Origin: Muribaculaceae bacterium
GTDB taxonomy: Bacteria; Bacteroidota; Bacteroidia; Bacteroidales; Muribaculaceae
DNA length: 64,000 bases
Assembly (NCBI GenBank): GCA_009775125.1
Contig: VSPD01000007.1
Coordinates: 8,897 to 72,896 of the forward strand
Direction of reading: 5' to 3'
This document shows, one piece after another, positions 9,629 to 19,077 of the stretch. Both the position numbers and the translations under genes were made by a program. The notes under the pieces are model-generated. The model was given only the letters and a program-made list of their open reading frames with translations, searched no databases and was not told where the DNA came from. Position 1 is the first letter of the stretch, and each line of letters starts with the position of its first letter.

Positions 9629-9746
9629 GCAGCCACTAATACTATTACCACCTTTCGATGGTGGACTGCCCGATATTCCTTGATGGTTGCTCACTCGTAA
9701 TCAAGATTTAATCATTGGTTGATTAATGGGGTTCCCCTTGCCCTTA

Positions 9747-10112
9747 TTACGACTCCGGCTTTCGAGCGGAACGCCGCCATGCCCCGGCTTGAGATTCTAC
9801 ATCAGCCGTAAGCATAAAAATATCGGCGAGGACAGAATCCTTTTTAAACTGCCGCTCGTCTCGACATACCATTATGAGAGATTTCAAAATGTCAAATTCT
9901 ATCAGGAACTTGTCAAGGTGTTCCTGCCGCGCACCTTGCCGCCGGTCCTCGTTGGCATAATGAATCAAAGACAGGCAACCCAGCGCACGGCTAACCATAT
10001 CGTCGCCGACAACATATTTGAAACCCTTGTCAAACGTGTTGCGGGCATGGATAATCGAGCGCACAAGGTTATACATCGAACGGTAAATTTTCAAGTCTTC
10101 TGTCAGTGCCAT
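9747..10112 (-). CDS. avd: DGR accessory variability protein Avd
   Basis: 121-residue, mostly helical basic protein located between the variable gene and the RT. Size, four-helix pattern and place fit Avd, the pentameric protein that binds the RT and the template RNA and is needed for cDNA synthesis in known DGRs. Family resemblance rests on helix pattern and context (for example SMYNLVRSIIHARNTFDKGF). The gap to the template repeat is about 120 bp. A -7-like box (TAACTTTG, minus strand, 10147-10154) lies 35 bp upstream of the start, but its -33 partner is poor. Confidence 0.85.
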   Translation of the reverse strand: MALTEDLKIYRSMYNLVRSIIHARNTFDKGFKYVVGDDMVSRALGCLSLIHYANEDRRQGARQEHLDKFLIEFDILKSLIMVCRDERQFKKDSVLADIFMLTADVESQAGAWRRSARKPES

Positions 10113-10146
10113 TGGCGGTGGAATAGAAAGGTTTGCGTTTCGACTG

Positions 10147-10177
10147 CAAAGTTACAAAAAATGTTAAACCGCATAAG
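10147..10177 (-). promoter_or_regulatory. Weak promoter candidate for avd-TR-RT
   Basis: Minus-strand TAACTTTG at 10147-10154 matches the Bacteroidetes -7 consensus TAnnTTTG. At the expected 19-bp distance the -33 element is CTTA, not TTTG. Placed 35 bp upstream of avd, it would let the DGR machinery be expressed apart from the late tail operon. Confidence 0.35.
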
Positions 10178-10223
10178 GGCCGAAATAAAAAAATTTGGAC
10201 TTGTCCCAATTTTTGCTGCACTC

Positions 10224-10256
10224 GGCATAGCCCGAGAGCAAGCTCTCGGCTCTGCC
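10224..10256. repeat. Dispersed intergenic hairpin, copy 1
   Basis: Arms GGCATAGCCCGAGAGC and GCTCTCGGCTCTGCC form a stem of about 14 bp with one mismatch and one bulge and a two-base spacer. The preceding GCTGCACTC resembles the same flank of two other hairpins (19078-19104 and 30828-30883). It lies between the variable gene stop and avd, about 120 bp past the variable repeat, so it could also be a DGR-type retrohoming hairpin, though known ones sit closer. Confidence 0.5.
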
Positions 10257-10367
10257 CTCATTTGCAAAAAATTTCGACCGCTTACGCGGTAAGGTGGCAC
10301 AAGGCCACTCTCCACCCCTCCTTTCGTCGGGGATTCCGAGCGGCCAAGTGCCGAAGTGTGAAAGGGA

Positions 10368-11156
10368 CTATATCGCCGACACCGGACGCACGACAAAGTG
10401 GTAGTTGACCTTGCCGGAATTGCTGGAAACAGAGCCGGAAAAGACCTGAATAGCCCAAGCGTGGTTCGCACCGTATTCCGTTGAGGACCAGTACCATTGC
10501 GAGTCCGAAAGCGTGCCGCCGCCGATGAAGTAATTCATCGCCTCGTTGATTTCAAGGCGGTACTTTGTCATAAGAATCAGATGGCCGGCCGCCGGCAAAT
10601 CCCAACGGGTCGGGTCGTCCGGGCAGCCCTTGTACTCGCGGCAACGGCGAGCCGCCACGGGGTCGGCGGTGGTGGTGCCGTAGTGGGCGATGATTTTGTC
10701 GGTGTTGCCCTGCGAGTCAAAATCCCATATCATGCCATAGGTGCCGGTCTCGTAGTTCTTCAAGCCCGACACATCGAGGCCGGAGGTTCCCCACAGCATT
10801 GTGGTAGCGTCGTTGTCGTCGGAGCGGGTCTGATAGCTCTTGGAGATGATGAGCTGGTGTCCTTCGGCTATCAGCAGAATGCCGATGCGAGGATACGCCA
10901 GGCGTTCGGAGGACGACAGCAAATCCCACTCCTCGCGCGTGAAGAAGCGGTGTTGCTTGGTGCCGTCGTCGAGAGTTTCGACTGTGGCCACCTTCGTTAC
11001 GCAGCTCTTGCCCCCAGCAAGGTGGAGTTTGTCGGCGATGACGCGCAGAGGGTCATTGTCGGCCACCTCGATGCCGACCTCGCGCATAGCCTCCACAAGG
11101 TCCTCTTTGTTGGCCTTCATCAGCTGCACTTCATTGATGATTTCTTTGATATCCAT
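10368..11156 (-). CDS. DGR variable protein, C-type-lectin-like tail tip
   Basis: 262 residues. The C-terminal part (about 180-262) has the pattern WDLPAAGHLILM...YWSSTEY...VVRPVSA, typical of the formylglycine-generating-enzyme/C-type-lectin fold used as DGR target in Bacteroidales. The last 35 residues are the variable repeat. It follows the big fibre-like gene and a paralogue, so the likely role is receptor binding at the tail tip, with sequence variation shifting host range. The N-terminal 50 residues are helical and may attach it to the tail. Target assignment is strong; receptor binding is inferred from known phage DGRs. Confidence 0.9.
   Translation of the reverse strand: MDIKEIINEVQLMKANKEDLVEAMREVGIEVADNDPLRVIADKLHLAGGKSCVTKVATVETLDDGTKQHRFFTREEWDLLSSSERLAYPRIGILLIAEGHQLIISKSYQTRSDDNDATTMLWGTSGLDVSGLKNYETGTYGMIWDFDSQGNTDKIIAHYGTTTADPVAARRCREYKGCPDDPTRWDLPAAGHLILMTKYRLEINEAMNYFIGGGTLSDSQWYWSSTEYGANHAWAIQVFSGSVSSNSGKVNYHFVVRPVSAI
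10373..10475 (-). repeat. DGR variable repeat (VR)
   Basis: Last third of the variable gene's 3' end, aligned without gaps to the template repeat. Substitutions concentrate at template adenines and change surface-type residues of a C-type-lectin-like fold: the template Asn run reads SNSGKVNY here. The shared 3' end CCGGTGTCGGCGA just before the stop codon would act as the initiation of mutagenic homing region. Beyond 10475 the coding sequence (YWSSTEY) no longer follows the template. Confidence 0.92.
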
Positions 11157-11168
11157 AGCGAATGTAGA

Positions 11169-11927
11169 TTAGTGCTCGACGGCTATAGGGCGCACCGAGA
11201 GGGTTGATGTTGATTTATTGGAGTTGTCCCACGAGCCGCATGCCATATTCAGAGAATAGGCGGCACCGGCGGCCTGCTGGCAGCACGACCAGTAAGAACC
11301 CGACGAGAGTGTGTCGGCGCCGATGACGTTGAAAGCCTCGTTGAGCTCGTTACGGTAGCGGTTGATAAGGAATAGATGCGACATCGCCGGCAGAGACCAC
11401 TCGGTAGTGTCCTCCACGCCGTTTGTGGCATCGAAAGCACGGTAATCAAGGCAGAACTCAGCCGCCGGAGCGCCGTTAACATCGCCGTTCGACAAGCCCT
11501 CGCAGTGAGCGCGAATAAGCTCCGTCTCACGGCGGGCATCGCCGAACTTCATGAACACAGGAGAGGTCTGCGTAGTAGCGCCGACCACTGCCGACGGATA
11601 GCCCCATTTGAGCGACTGCTGAATCAGAGCTATAACAATGCAAGTAGCATTGGCACGCAGGCGCACGCCGCGTATCAAGTACGCCGAGCGGGCGGCATTG
11701 TCCATCGCCTTATACTCCTCCAACGAAAAATAGGCATGATTGCCGGTAGATTTTTCACGAGCTGCCACCGTGATGTCAAGCAGGCCCTTGGCCCACTTTA
11801 CATACATCGGGAACAGCGACGCGCGCGTGTCCGCCGTAACCTCGGTAAATCCGAGTTCATTGAGCGTGGCCACGATGGCGCGTTTGTTTTGTCGCAGCAG
11901 CGACACAGACTGTTCAAAGGTTGACAT
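11169..11927 (-). CDS. Non-variable paralogue of the DGR target protein
   Basis: 252 residues from the Met at 11927 (MSTFEQSV). Collinear with the variable protein: FSLEEYKAM...SAYLIRGV and EWSLPAMSHLFLINRYRNELNEAF align with the same blocks there, and the end LSVRPIAVEH matches VVRPVSAI. The lectin-like C-terminus is present, but its DNA does not match the template repeat, so the present DGR should not rewrite it. It lies 12 bp upstream of the variable gene on the same strand. It may be a structural partner, or a former target that has lost identity. Confidence 0.75.
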   Translation of the reverse strand: MSTFEQSVSLLRQNKRAIVATLNELGFTEVTADTRASLFPMYVKWAKGLLDITVAAREKSTGNHAYFSLEEYKAMDNAARSAYLIRGVRLRANATCIVIALIQQSLKWGYPSAVVGATTQTSPVFMKFGDARRETELIRAHCEGLSNGDVNGAPAAEFCLDYRAFDATNGVEDTTEWSLPAMSHLFLINRYRNELNEAFNVIGADTLSSGSYWSCCQQAAGAAYSLNMACGSWDNSNKSTSTLSVRPIAVEH

Positions 11928-11947
11928 ATTTTGATTTGAGTTTGTGA

Positions 11948-14900
11948 TTAGTAGTTTTCGGCAGCAAAGCGTGCGAGCCATTCGGCATACGTTTCGCCAT
12001 TGAAGTAGCGCACATGGTCGATTACGTTGTCAATGGTGACAGGCAGCTCCACATTGGCATCGGTGTCCACTCCGGCGCTCTCGCCATTGACAGCGTCAAT
12101 CTCCTTGATCACTGCCTCGACTGCGAGAACCATGTCAAGGCCCTCGAAACTCTGCTCGTAGGCCTCGATGTCGGTGGGGTCGATGATAGAGGTCAACTCG
12201 TACGTACCGTTAATCTCCGGCTTTCCCAGTTGGTCAGTCACACCATGCACACCCAGTTCGAGCAGGCGGTTCAGTTCCTCGCCCGAGCCCTGCATCTTCG
12301 CTCCCGATATGCGCACATACTGCAACGAATTGCCCGGCTCCTGAGTAATCTGCTCCAGGATATCCATCGGGTTAAGGTTCGGGCAATTGGTAATGTCCAC
12401 CATGTGGATATTGCCCACACCGTCAAGCACAAGGCCTTCAGACGAAAGCATCGGCAGGTCGGCCAGGCGCAGCTGCACCAGCGTCTCCGGCAAGTGCATC
12501 TTCGATATATTGCACCCCGCAGCCAGATTCACACCCGTAATCGCCGACCCCTGCGCCTCAATCTCCTCCAGCGCCGTGCAGCCTGAAACATCAAGGGGCT
12601 TGGCAAGAGTCTGAAGATTCACCACGTTGATGTATTTCAGCAGCGGGTGTGTGCCGAAGGTCAGCTCCGCAAGTTTGCCGCGGTAGCCTGCCGTCTTGTT
12701 GCCCACCACCAGTTGCCGCAGCATGCGGCCCTGCGCTATGTCGCAAGTGGTGGGGTACAGTGTAGAGATGTCCCCTATGTCGCTCAGGCGGTCAGCCTGG
12801 TGGATGTAGGTTTCAGTGTCGTTCGGCATCGAGCCGGCAGGTGCCTCGAAGTGCACGGTCTTGCCCTCCTCGATGCGCTGCGGGTTCCAGCCGTCGTTGG
12901 CCGAGAAGCGGAAGGCGAAGTACCAGTCCTGCGCCGCCGTCAGGTCAACGGCCACCTTTGCCGGTACGCTGGACTCTCCGGCGGTATTGGCGCGGAGGTA
13001 GATGCGGCTCTCGCGGAACGACCCTGCACCCCACTTGGCATTCTGGTACTGGAAGCGCTCGTACATCGCCCATTTGCGGTGTTCCTCGCGGTCGCCCTGT
13101 GCCATGTCAAGGTAGTTGTTCGTCTGCCCCGACCCGTCCTCCGACAGGTTACCGAACGAGTCGATGTATTTGTACTTCGAGTCGGCGTTCTTCACGGCCT
13201 CGCACCATTTGTCGCTCTGTCGTTCGTTAAACCAGTAGAGCGCCCTTTCGTAGGTGAAGCCTGCCGCCACCATATCGGCGTACAGCTGGCGCTGCTCGCT
13301 CTGGAGGCCGCGCTCTATGTGGTTCCACAGAGTCGATGACTCGCCGTTGAACACATACTTGCCCAGCTCATCCTTCGAGTGGTTCTCCACGTAGGGGATG
13401 AACATGATGCGGCCTTCGTTGTTGATAAGCCAGATGGTGTCGTTGTCGTAGAATATGATGTAGATAATGCCGTCAATGATGGCCCACATCATGTTCTTCG
13501 CGCCCTGGTCGGCCGCCACGAAGCCCTGCCTTATCAGGTCGTAGGCCAGTGCCATGCGCTTGTTGAAGTAGCTGCTTATCTGCCCGGTGAAGAGCTGCGT
13601 CTTGGCCTGCTTCTCGGCCTCGGTCAGCTTTTCATCGTTGATGGCGAGCGACGCCAGCCAGTCGGTGACGCGCTTCAGCTGCTCAGGCACCTTGCCTCGG
13701 GCGTAGCGTATGTTGTTGTCATCGTTGTCGGGATAGCGGGGCTCGAAGGCGCCGCTCCAGTAGGGGCCCACTTTCTTGCCCTGGGCATCGGTCTTGTTCA
13801 GCCATGCCTCCTTTATCCACGAGCCCAGGCCCTGGCTCACCTGCGTGGTGTAGTCCGAGCTGTGGAAGAGGCACATCGGGTGGCCGTTGTTCAGAAACTC
13901 CCAGCACTCTACGTTGTTCTCCACCAGTTCCCCGGCCTTTACCTTGTCGAGTATGCCTTGGGCGCGGGTGCAGGTGCTCCCGTCGTTCTTGCCCCAGGCC
14001 AGCAGATGTGCCTTCCAGCGCCACATCTCCCCTTTGTCCACCCATGCGCCGGCTGTATCGTCATATTCCACAAGGTGGTTGTTCAGCGAGTCTGCCGCGT
14101 TCTCTATCAGGTAGTAGGTGGCATCGGCGTCTTCGGCGGCGGCAAGGGCATCGGCGTTCCCCTGGAGCTCGCTCAGACGTCCGTCCCACACCAGGTAGTC
14201 ATCGCGGTTGATCATCCCCGCGTTGAAGCCCTCGATGTCCTGGAAGCCGAATGTATCGTTCGTGCTCTTGTCGTTGTTGAAGTTGTATTTGCCAACGAAG
14301 CGCTTGGGCGACGACTCCGTCTCCTGGTGGAACATCAGGCAGGGATGCCCGTAGATTGTCGTGCGCACGGTGCTGTCCTTCTCCTGCATGGGAGTGAGAA
14401 TGCCCGCGGCCTTCAGTATCTCGTCAATCATGTTGGCCGCGCCGGTGTTGTGCGTGCCCGACGATTCGGCGAAGTCGGCCTTGAAGCAGAAGGTCTTCAC
14501 GGCCTTCTGCGGTATCGGGTTGCCCAGGGCGTCAACGCAGCGTAGAGCGAATTTCTTTGCCGTCGTGCCATTGGCCATCTGCAGCAGGTCCTTGAACTTC
14601 GCCTTGTAGTTCTTCACCACATAGTACTGGCTCGACGTGCCCTGCACGTCGATCTGCACCAGCACGCGGAAGTTGTCCTCCGAGTGCTCTGGGTCTTCAT
14701 ATACGAGCCAGCCTATCTTCTTGTCGCCCTTGAATTTGGGCAGCTCGCCTATGTAGGTCAGGCACGCTATCTTCTTCACGGCCTTCTCGTAGCTTATCTC
14801 GTCAAGCCCCGACTCGTCGTTGAAGATGTCGTTGGCCTCGAGCTTGGCAAACATCTGCCGTGTGTCGTCCATGTCGGCGATGCTGTTGTTCAGCATCTGC

Positions 14901-17900
14901 CTGAACGACAGTGCTTGCTCGTAGATGCGTATATTGTAGATGTCAAGCTCGCACGAGGCGTTGCCCATCGTGATGCCCTGCGCCGGGTTCTGCACGAAGT
15001 AGTCGTTGGTGTCGTACTGCACCACGCCCGAGTGCTTGCCTTTCACGAAGAGGTGCATGAAGCGGTTAGTCCCCGCCACCGGCTCTATCACGAAGCCGAT
15101 GCGGATGCGCTCGTCTTGCTTGAATTTCGTGCCCACGGTCTTCAGCAGGGCCGATGATATGGCTGCCTCCTGTGCCTTGATGTCAAAGCCCACGTTCCCC
15201 ATCATGCAGCTGATGAGCGAGGCCGTGGTGTCGAAGCAGTTGCTCACCGAGAATTCTATCTCTATGGTTTTGCCGCTCTGCTTGGCGTCGGTCGAGAATG
15301 GCTTGAACGGTATGAAGCACGTAGCGCCCTTTTCAAGGTGCAGCGCCGTGATGCCGTTCTTGTCTTTGCGCCAGCCCGACTGCGCGTCAAATTTCACGTC
15401 CTGAAACTGCGCCGCAGTGTACCAGCCCTGCTCCGATGTGTAGCTCCAGTCATCGCGGTTGTCGGCGTCGTTGCTCCGCCCCAAGGCCGACAGGTACAGC
15501 GACAGGCCGTCTGTCTCGGCCTCTATCTGTGTGGAGGCCTGCAGCACGTCTACCGTTATCTCGTTCTCGGTGCTCAGGTGCGAGTTCTGCACCTTGAAGG
15601 TGAAGGTCTGCGGACCGTACTGCCGCACGCGGTAGCTGAACGTATGCAGCGAGCGGTCCACGCGCTGGCGCTCTACAAGCGTGTCGCCAAGGTAGATTTC
15701 CACGATGGCGCTCTGGGCGTTCTCGGGGTCGTACACGGCAAAGGGTATCTCGATGGTCGAGTATTGCGGGGCCGTCTGCGGGCGCTGCAGCGCAATCAGC
15801 GGCTTGTAGCTGTCGCGGCTTACGAACATCATGTCGAACACCACCGGATCTGTCTCCAGCATGTTGCCGTTGCCGAGATCGCGCCGCGCCTGCATCGTCA
15901 GCGTGTGCACCGAGTGGTAGAAGGCCGAGGTGCCGAGCGTCTTGATAGACGTCGCGCCCGAGGTCTTGATGGTTTCGACCGAAGTAATACTGTCCATTTC
16001 AAACGACACCTCTTTGTCACCCGAGCCATTGACGATATAGCGCACCTGAGCCGAAGATCCGACAGGATTTGCGGTAGAAATATCGTAGAGCGAACGAAGC
16101 GACAAGGCTGCAGCTGTAATACGAATGGCGGCAGACTGTGACACAAGGCCGTCATCGGCGGTCAAACGGATACGTACAGTGTTAAGGCCCGACTGGAGCC
16201 AAGGGCCGACATTGAAAGAATTGAAGCCCTGGGTAACCATTTTTCGGTCAACAACAGCTCCACCGACAAGCAGCTCAGCTGTGCCGCCATATTGAGTATC
16301 GACATTATTGTTGATGTTGTAGTGTCGCCACAAATATTCCACTGTGCAAGCGTCCCCCTCCTTGACGGTAGTCTGGAGTGCGGATTGCACTATAATTTCG
16401 ATTGCGGTGGGGTTTGTATCACCACTGCCGCCACCACCGGGGATATTGATGGATTCGAGAATGTTTCCGTCCTTATCCATCACATTCAACATTCTTGTAG
16501 CAGCGTCAAACGAATGCTTGGCCGGAATTTGGCCTTCCACTTCTGCAAGGCCCGCGACGACAGCACTGTTTGAAACAGCGCGCTGAGACTCGCCATTCAA
16601 AGTCTGATCGATTGGCACCTCAAAAGAAAGGTCAACATTACCATCGCGGTCAGGATCTGGAGAGGGAGCGCCGTTGATTGATACAGAGCGTACCTCCTGC
16701 CTCCAAAATTCCTCTTTCGACCAATCCAAGGCGAGAGCGCCGGTAAATTGCCAGGATTGCCATTTGCCGGGAGCTGACATGAATGTTATTTTACGGCCAC
16801 CAGTCCGAAGTTTTTCCGGAACTTTGGCCGCAGCCTCGCCTCGGTTGGTCGCATTCCAGTCATTGGTGATTTCGTGAATGTTGATAACATTTCCGGTTGC
16901 GGATCCGCCGGCAGAATCCAGCTCTTCCCAAGAAGATGATTCTTGGAAGTCTTTGCCGGCATTTGCTCCGATATACCTCATTTCCTTCCACCCATCGACA
17001 GATATGAAGCGTACAATCGTACCGAAAGGTAAAAGATTGGAGATATATGTGACATTAGTTTTAACCCAGTCGGTAAAATCCACGAATTGGATTGAACGGC
17101 TTACGCCCATCAGCGCATTGGCGTTGATGTAGGCGTGGCCTTTGACGGTGAACATCGCAGTGTTCAAAGCCAAAGAGACGGCAGAAATCTGCTTTGACAG
17201 ATTGGTGTTCATAGTGGAAACGGATTTCCTCAGAGCGTCAAGTGATTCAGGCTCACATTCAGTCCAGGGCGACCATTGGCCACGCTCCACGCCAAATCGG
17301 TCAGGAGCGCTTAAATTATATGAACGGTAATACCGATACAACTTTTCACAGATATGAGTTCCCTTGACGATTTGGCCGTCCTCGAATGAGTTGTGTGTTT
17401 CCAGAACCTGCGTGATGACATGGTGCATGTTATCTGAAAACATGTCGAGGGTGCCTACAAGACGTGAGGCACCATTAGCCGTTTCCATAACGGCATATCT
17501 CGTGTGCTGTGGGCCTTCGGTTGCAAGGTCATTAAGAAAGTTAAGCAGGTCAGTTCCGGAGCCGTCAGTCCCCATAGTATCAAGATCGTCAATGGAGATA
17601 GTTCTGACACCCGCGGCCTTGGCGTCCTTGACGGCCTGTTCCGCAAGACGGATTGCGCCATTAGCGTTACCCTGGGCATTAGAGGCCATGGATTTGGCCT
17701 CGGTAGCAGTTTTATTTGCAGCTGAAGCGGTAGTCTTGGCATCTGTTGCTGCGACAATCGCATTGTTGGCTTTTTCGATAGCTGACAATGCGTTTTGTAA
17801 AGCAGATGATGAAGCCGTCAACGCATCACCGGATTTTTCAAGAGCAGAGGCAGACTGAGAGAGTGCAGTTGTGGCCTTCTGCAATGCAGTTGCCACATCA

Positions 17901-18046
17901 TCGCTCATTCCGGTCATGTCGATAGCCTTCATCTGGGTAATGAAGTCATCGAGAATCGCGCCGAGATATTTAGGCGTGATGGAGTTAGAGGCTACCATCG
18001 CCTTCAGGGCATCGACCTTTTGTTGGAGAGAAGAGAAGTCAGTCAT
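11948..18046 (-). CDS. Giant tail fibre-like protein (2032 aa)
   Basis: Largest protein in the window. Residues 1-130 form an Ala/Lys-rich coiled coil, as in trimeric fibres. A Gly-rich linker near 550 is followed by Ig-like beta segments, then a LamG/concanavalin-like region (about 850-1050; SLYLSALGRSN to NIRIYEQALSFRQM). A large mixed central domain follows, and a C-terminal leucine-rich-like section (about 1830-1960, LPETLVQLRLADLPMLSS). Bases 11948-16000 are more GC-rich than 16000-18046, hinting at a mosaic join near residue 690. It probably binds surface glycans or carries the variable proteins encoded next. Confidence 0.7.
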   Translation of the reverse strand: MTDFSSLQQKVDALKAMVASNSITPKYLGAILDDFITQMKAIDMTGMSDDVATALQKATTALSQSASALEKSGDALTASSSALQNALSAIEKANNAIVAATDAKTTASAANKTATEAKSMASNAQGNANGAIRLAEQAVKDAKAAGVRTISIDDLDTMGTDGSGTDLLNFLNDLATEGPQHTRYAVMETANGASRLVGTLDMFSDNMHHVITQVLETHNSFEDGQIVKGTHICEKLYRYYRSYNLSAPDRFGVERGQWSPWTECEPESLDALRKSVSTMNTNLSKQISAVSLALNTAMFTVKGHAYINANALMGVSRSIQFVDFTDWVKTNVTYISNLLPFGTIVRFISVDGWKEMRYIGANAGKDFQESSSWEELDSAGGSATGNVINIHEITNDWNATNRGEAAAKVPEKLRTGGRKITFMSAPGKWQSWQFTGALALDWSKEEFWRQEVRSVSINGAPSPDPDRDGNVDLSFEVPIDQTLNGESQRAVSNSAVVAGLAEVEGQIPAKHSFDAATRMLNVMDKDGNILESINIPGGGGSGDTNPTAIEIIVQSALQTTVKEGDACTVEYLWRHYNINNNVDTQYGGTAELLVGGAVVDRKMVTQGFNSFNVGPWLQSGLNTVRIRLTADDGLVSQSAAIRITAAALSLRSLYDISTANPVGSSAQVRYIVNGSGDKEVSFEMDSITSVETIKTSGATSIKTLGTSAFYHSVHTLTMQARRDLGNGNMLETDPVVFDMMFVSRDSYKPLIALQRPQTAPQYSTIEIPFAVYDPENAQSAIVEIYLGDTLVERQRVDRSLHTFSYRVRQYGPQTFTFKVQNSHLSTENEITVDVLQASTQIEAETDGLSLYLSALGRSNDADNRDDWSYTSEQGWYTAAQFQDVKFDAQSGWRKDKNGITALHLEKGATCFIPFKPFSTDAKQSGKTIEIEFSVSNCFDTTASLISCMMGNVGFDIKAQEAAISSALLKTVGTKFKQDERIRIGFVIEPVAGTNRFMHLFVKGKHSGVVQYDTNDYFVQNPAQGITMGNASCELDIYNIRIYEQALSFRQMLNNSIADMDDTRQMFAKLEANDIFNDESGLDEISYEKAVKKIACLTYIGELPKFKGDKKIGWLVYEDPEHSEDNFRVLVQIDVQGTSSQYYVVKNYKAKFKDLLQMANGTTAKKFALRCVDALGNPIPQKAVKTFCFKADFAESSGTHNTGAANMIDEILKAAGILTPMQEKDSTVRTTIYGHPCLMFHQETESSPKRFVGKYNFNNDKSTNDTFGFQDIEGFNAGMINRDDYLVWDGRLSELQGNADALAAAEDADATYYLIENAADSLNNHLVEYDDTAGAWVDKGEMWRWKAHLLAWGKNDGSTCTRAQGILDKVKAGELVENNVECWEFLNNGHPMCLFHSSDYTTQVSQGLGSWIKEAWLNKTDAQGKKVGPYWSGAFEPRYPDNDDNNIRYARGKVPEQLKRVTDWLASLAINDEKLTEAEKQAKTQLFTGQISSYFNKRMALAYDLIRQGFVAADQGAKNMMWAIIDGIIYIIFYDNDTIWLINNEGRIMFIPYVENHSKDELGKYVFNGESSTLWNHIERGLQSEQRQLYADMVAAGFTYERALYWFNERQSDKWCEAVKNADSKYKYIDSFGNLSEDGSGQTNNYLDMAQGDREEHRKWAMYERFQYQNAKWGAGSFRESRIYLRANTAGESSVPAKVAVDLTAAQDWYFAFRFSANDGWNPQRIEEGKTVHFEAPAGSMPNDTETYIHQADRLSDIGDISTLYPTTCDIAQGRMLRQLVVGNKTAGYRGKLAELTFGTHPLLKYINVVNLQTLAKPLDVSGCTALEEIEAQGSAITGVNLAAGCNISKMHLPETLVQLRLADLPMLSSEGLVLDGVGNIHMVDITNCPNLNPMDILEQITQEPGNSLQYVRISGAKMQGSGEELNRLLELGVHGVTDQLGKPEINGTYELTSIIDPTDIEAYEQSFEGLDMVLAVEAVIKEIDAVNGESAGVDTDANVELPVTIDNVIDHVRYFNGETYAEWLARFAAENY

Positions 18047-18104
18047 AATGTTGGTTGATTATGATCCAAATTTAGTGAGAGAATATTTGTGGTTAAAAGA
18101 CGAT

Positions 18105-18563
18105 TCACGACCAACCCTTTTGCCGGTAGTATGAAGTGCTGCTCTCAGCCTTGTCGGAATCCAGAGCCGCGCAGAACATTGACACGAATTCATTACCCAG
18201 AGAGTCGGCCATAAAGTCGCGCAATGCCATCACCGAGGAATAATATTTGAGCGAGAACCACTTTCGGCGTTCACGCACTCGGCCATGTTTCTCAATGTGG
18301 GCCTGGTTATGATCATGGTCGCCATGGCGTAGCTCGCGGCCCACACCGAGGTCTTGCCAAAGGCCATATTCGAGAAAATTCTGCGAAAGTGTAATGTCGT
18401 AGAATCTACCATCAGCACGCACCGGCAACTCTATCGGGGAGCGCCAGAGCGCACCCGTATTCATCACTTTCAGCTTTTGGATACGTTCATGCCATATATC
18501 AATCATGGTTTTATTCCATGCTGTGATATATTTTTTGCGCGATTCTACGGATTCGTCAGCCAT
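18105..18563 (-). CDS. Head-tail joining protein, putative
   Basis: 152 residues, overlapping the upstream gene by 19 nt. It contains a pattern (PVRADGRFYDITLSQNFLEYGLWQDLGVGRE) reminiscent of HK97-gp10-like tail completion proteins, which seal the top of the tail. Basic middle (EKHGRVRERRKWF). The role is inferred from place between portal-side genes and the fibre; confidence in the exact family is low. Confidence 0.45.
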   Translation of the reverse strand: MADESVESRKKYITAWNKTMIDIWHERIQKLKVMNTGALWRSPIELPVRADGRFYDITLSQNFLEYGLWQDLGVGRELRHGDHDHNQAHIEKHGRVRERRKWFSLKYYSSVMALRDFMADSLGNEFVSMFCAALDSDKAESSTSYYRQKGWS

Positions 18564-19045
18564 TCGTCAGGGTTGAAAACGAGGTTTGTGTAAGTGTCAA
18601 CTGCAATCTGGAAATATGCACAGGCACAGCCGGTGAAGAAGTAGCGGTCAATCTCGTTGAAGTTTATATTCTCATCGAGGAACACGCAGTTCTCTGACAG
18701 ACGAGTGCGCTCCATCAACAGCACCGACATGAACTGTCGAAACAGCTCGCGCATATTGGCCATACATTCCTCGCGGGCTTCCATATCGTCCTCGGCATGA
18801 CGCATGGCCAGAAACACGGTTTTCACTCGCCGGGTGTGCGGTGAGTTTTCTATGGCCATATAGCCCTGCGATGTATCGTCCACGGCCACGAAAGCCGCTG
18901 ACGAGTACATTCTGTCAAGAGCGCCCTGAAATCCTTCAAGCGACGACACACGGGCAAAGACATATCCGTTGTCTTTGGCGTGACGGTTGTTTTCGGTCAG
19001 CCGTTCAAAGAAAGCGGCTGCATCCCAGTTGAAATTCTGTTTCAT
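18545..19045 (-). CDS. Phage structural protein, unknown
   Basis: 166 residues, soluble, with no signal or membrane segment. Aromatic and acidic residues dominate the C-terminus (YFFTGCACAYFQIAVDTYTNLVF). In Bacteroidales prophages proteins of this size between portal and tail genes are usually neck or tail-terminator components, but I cannot name the family. Preceded by an intergenic hairpin at 19078-19104. Confidence 0.5.
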   Translation of the reverse strand: MKQNFNWDAAAFFERLTENNRHAKDNGYVFARVSSLEGFQGALDRMYSSAAFVAVDDTSQGYMAIENSPHTRRVKTVFLAMRHAEDDMEAREECMANMRELFRQFMSVLLMERTRLSENCVFLDENINFNEIDRYFFTGCACAYFQIAVDTYTNLVFNPDEWLTNP

Positions 19046-19077
19046 TTAACATGCTGTTTTATGATGGCTGCGGTTCA

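Noticed and set aside
9518..9694. N-terminal extension of the RT through the template repeat
   Set aside because: The stretch is the template itself and has no RT homology; start at 9517 preferred, extension noted as a finding.
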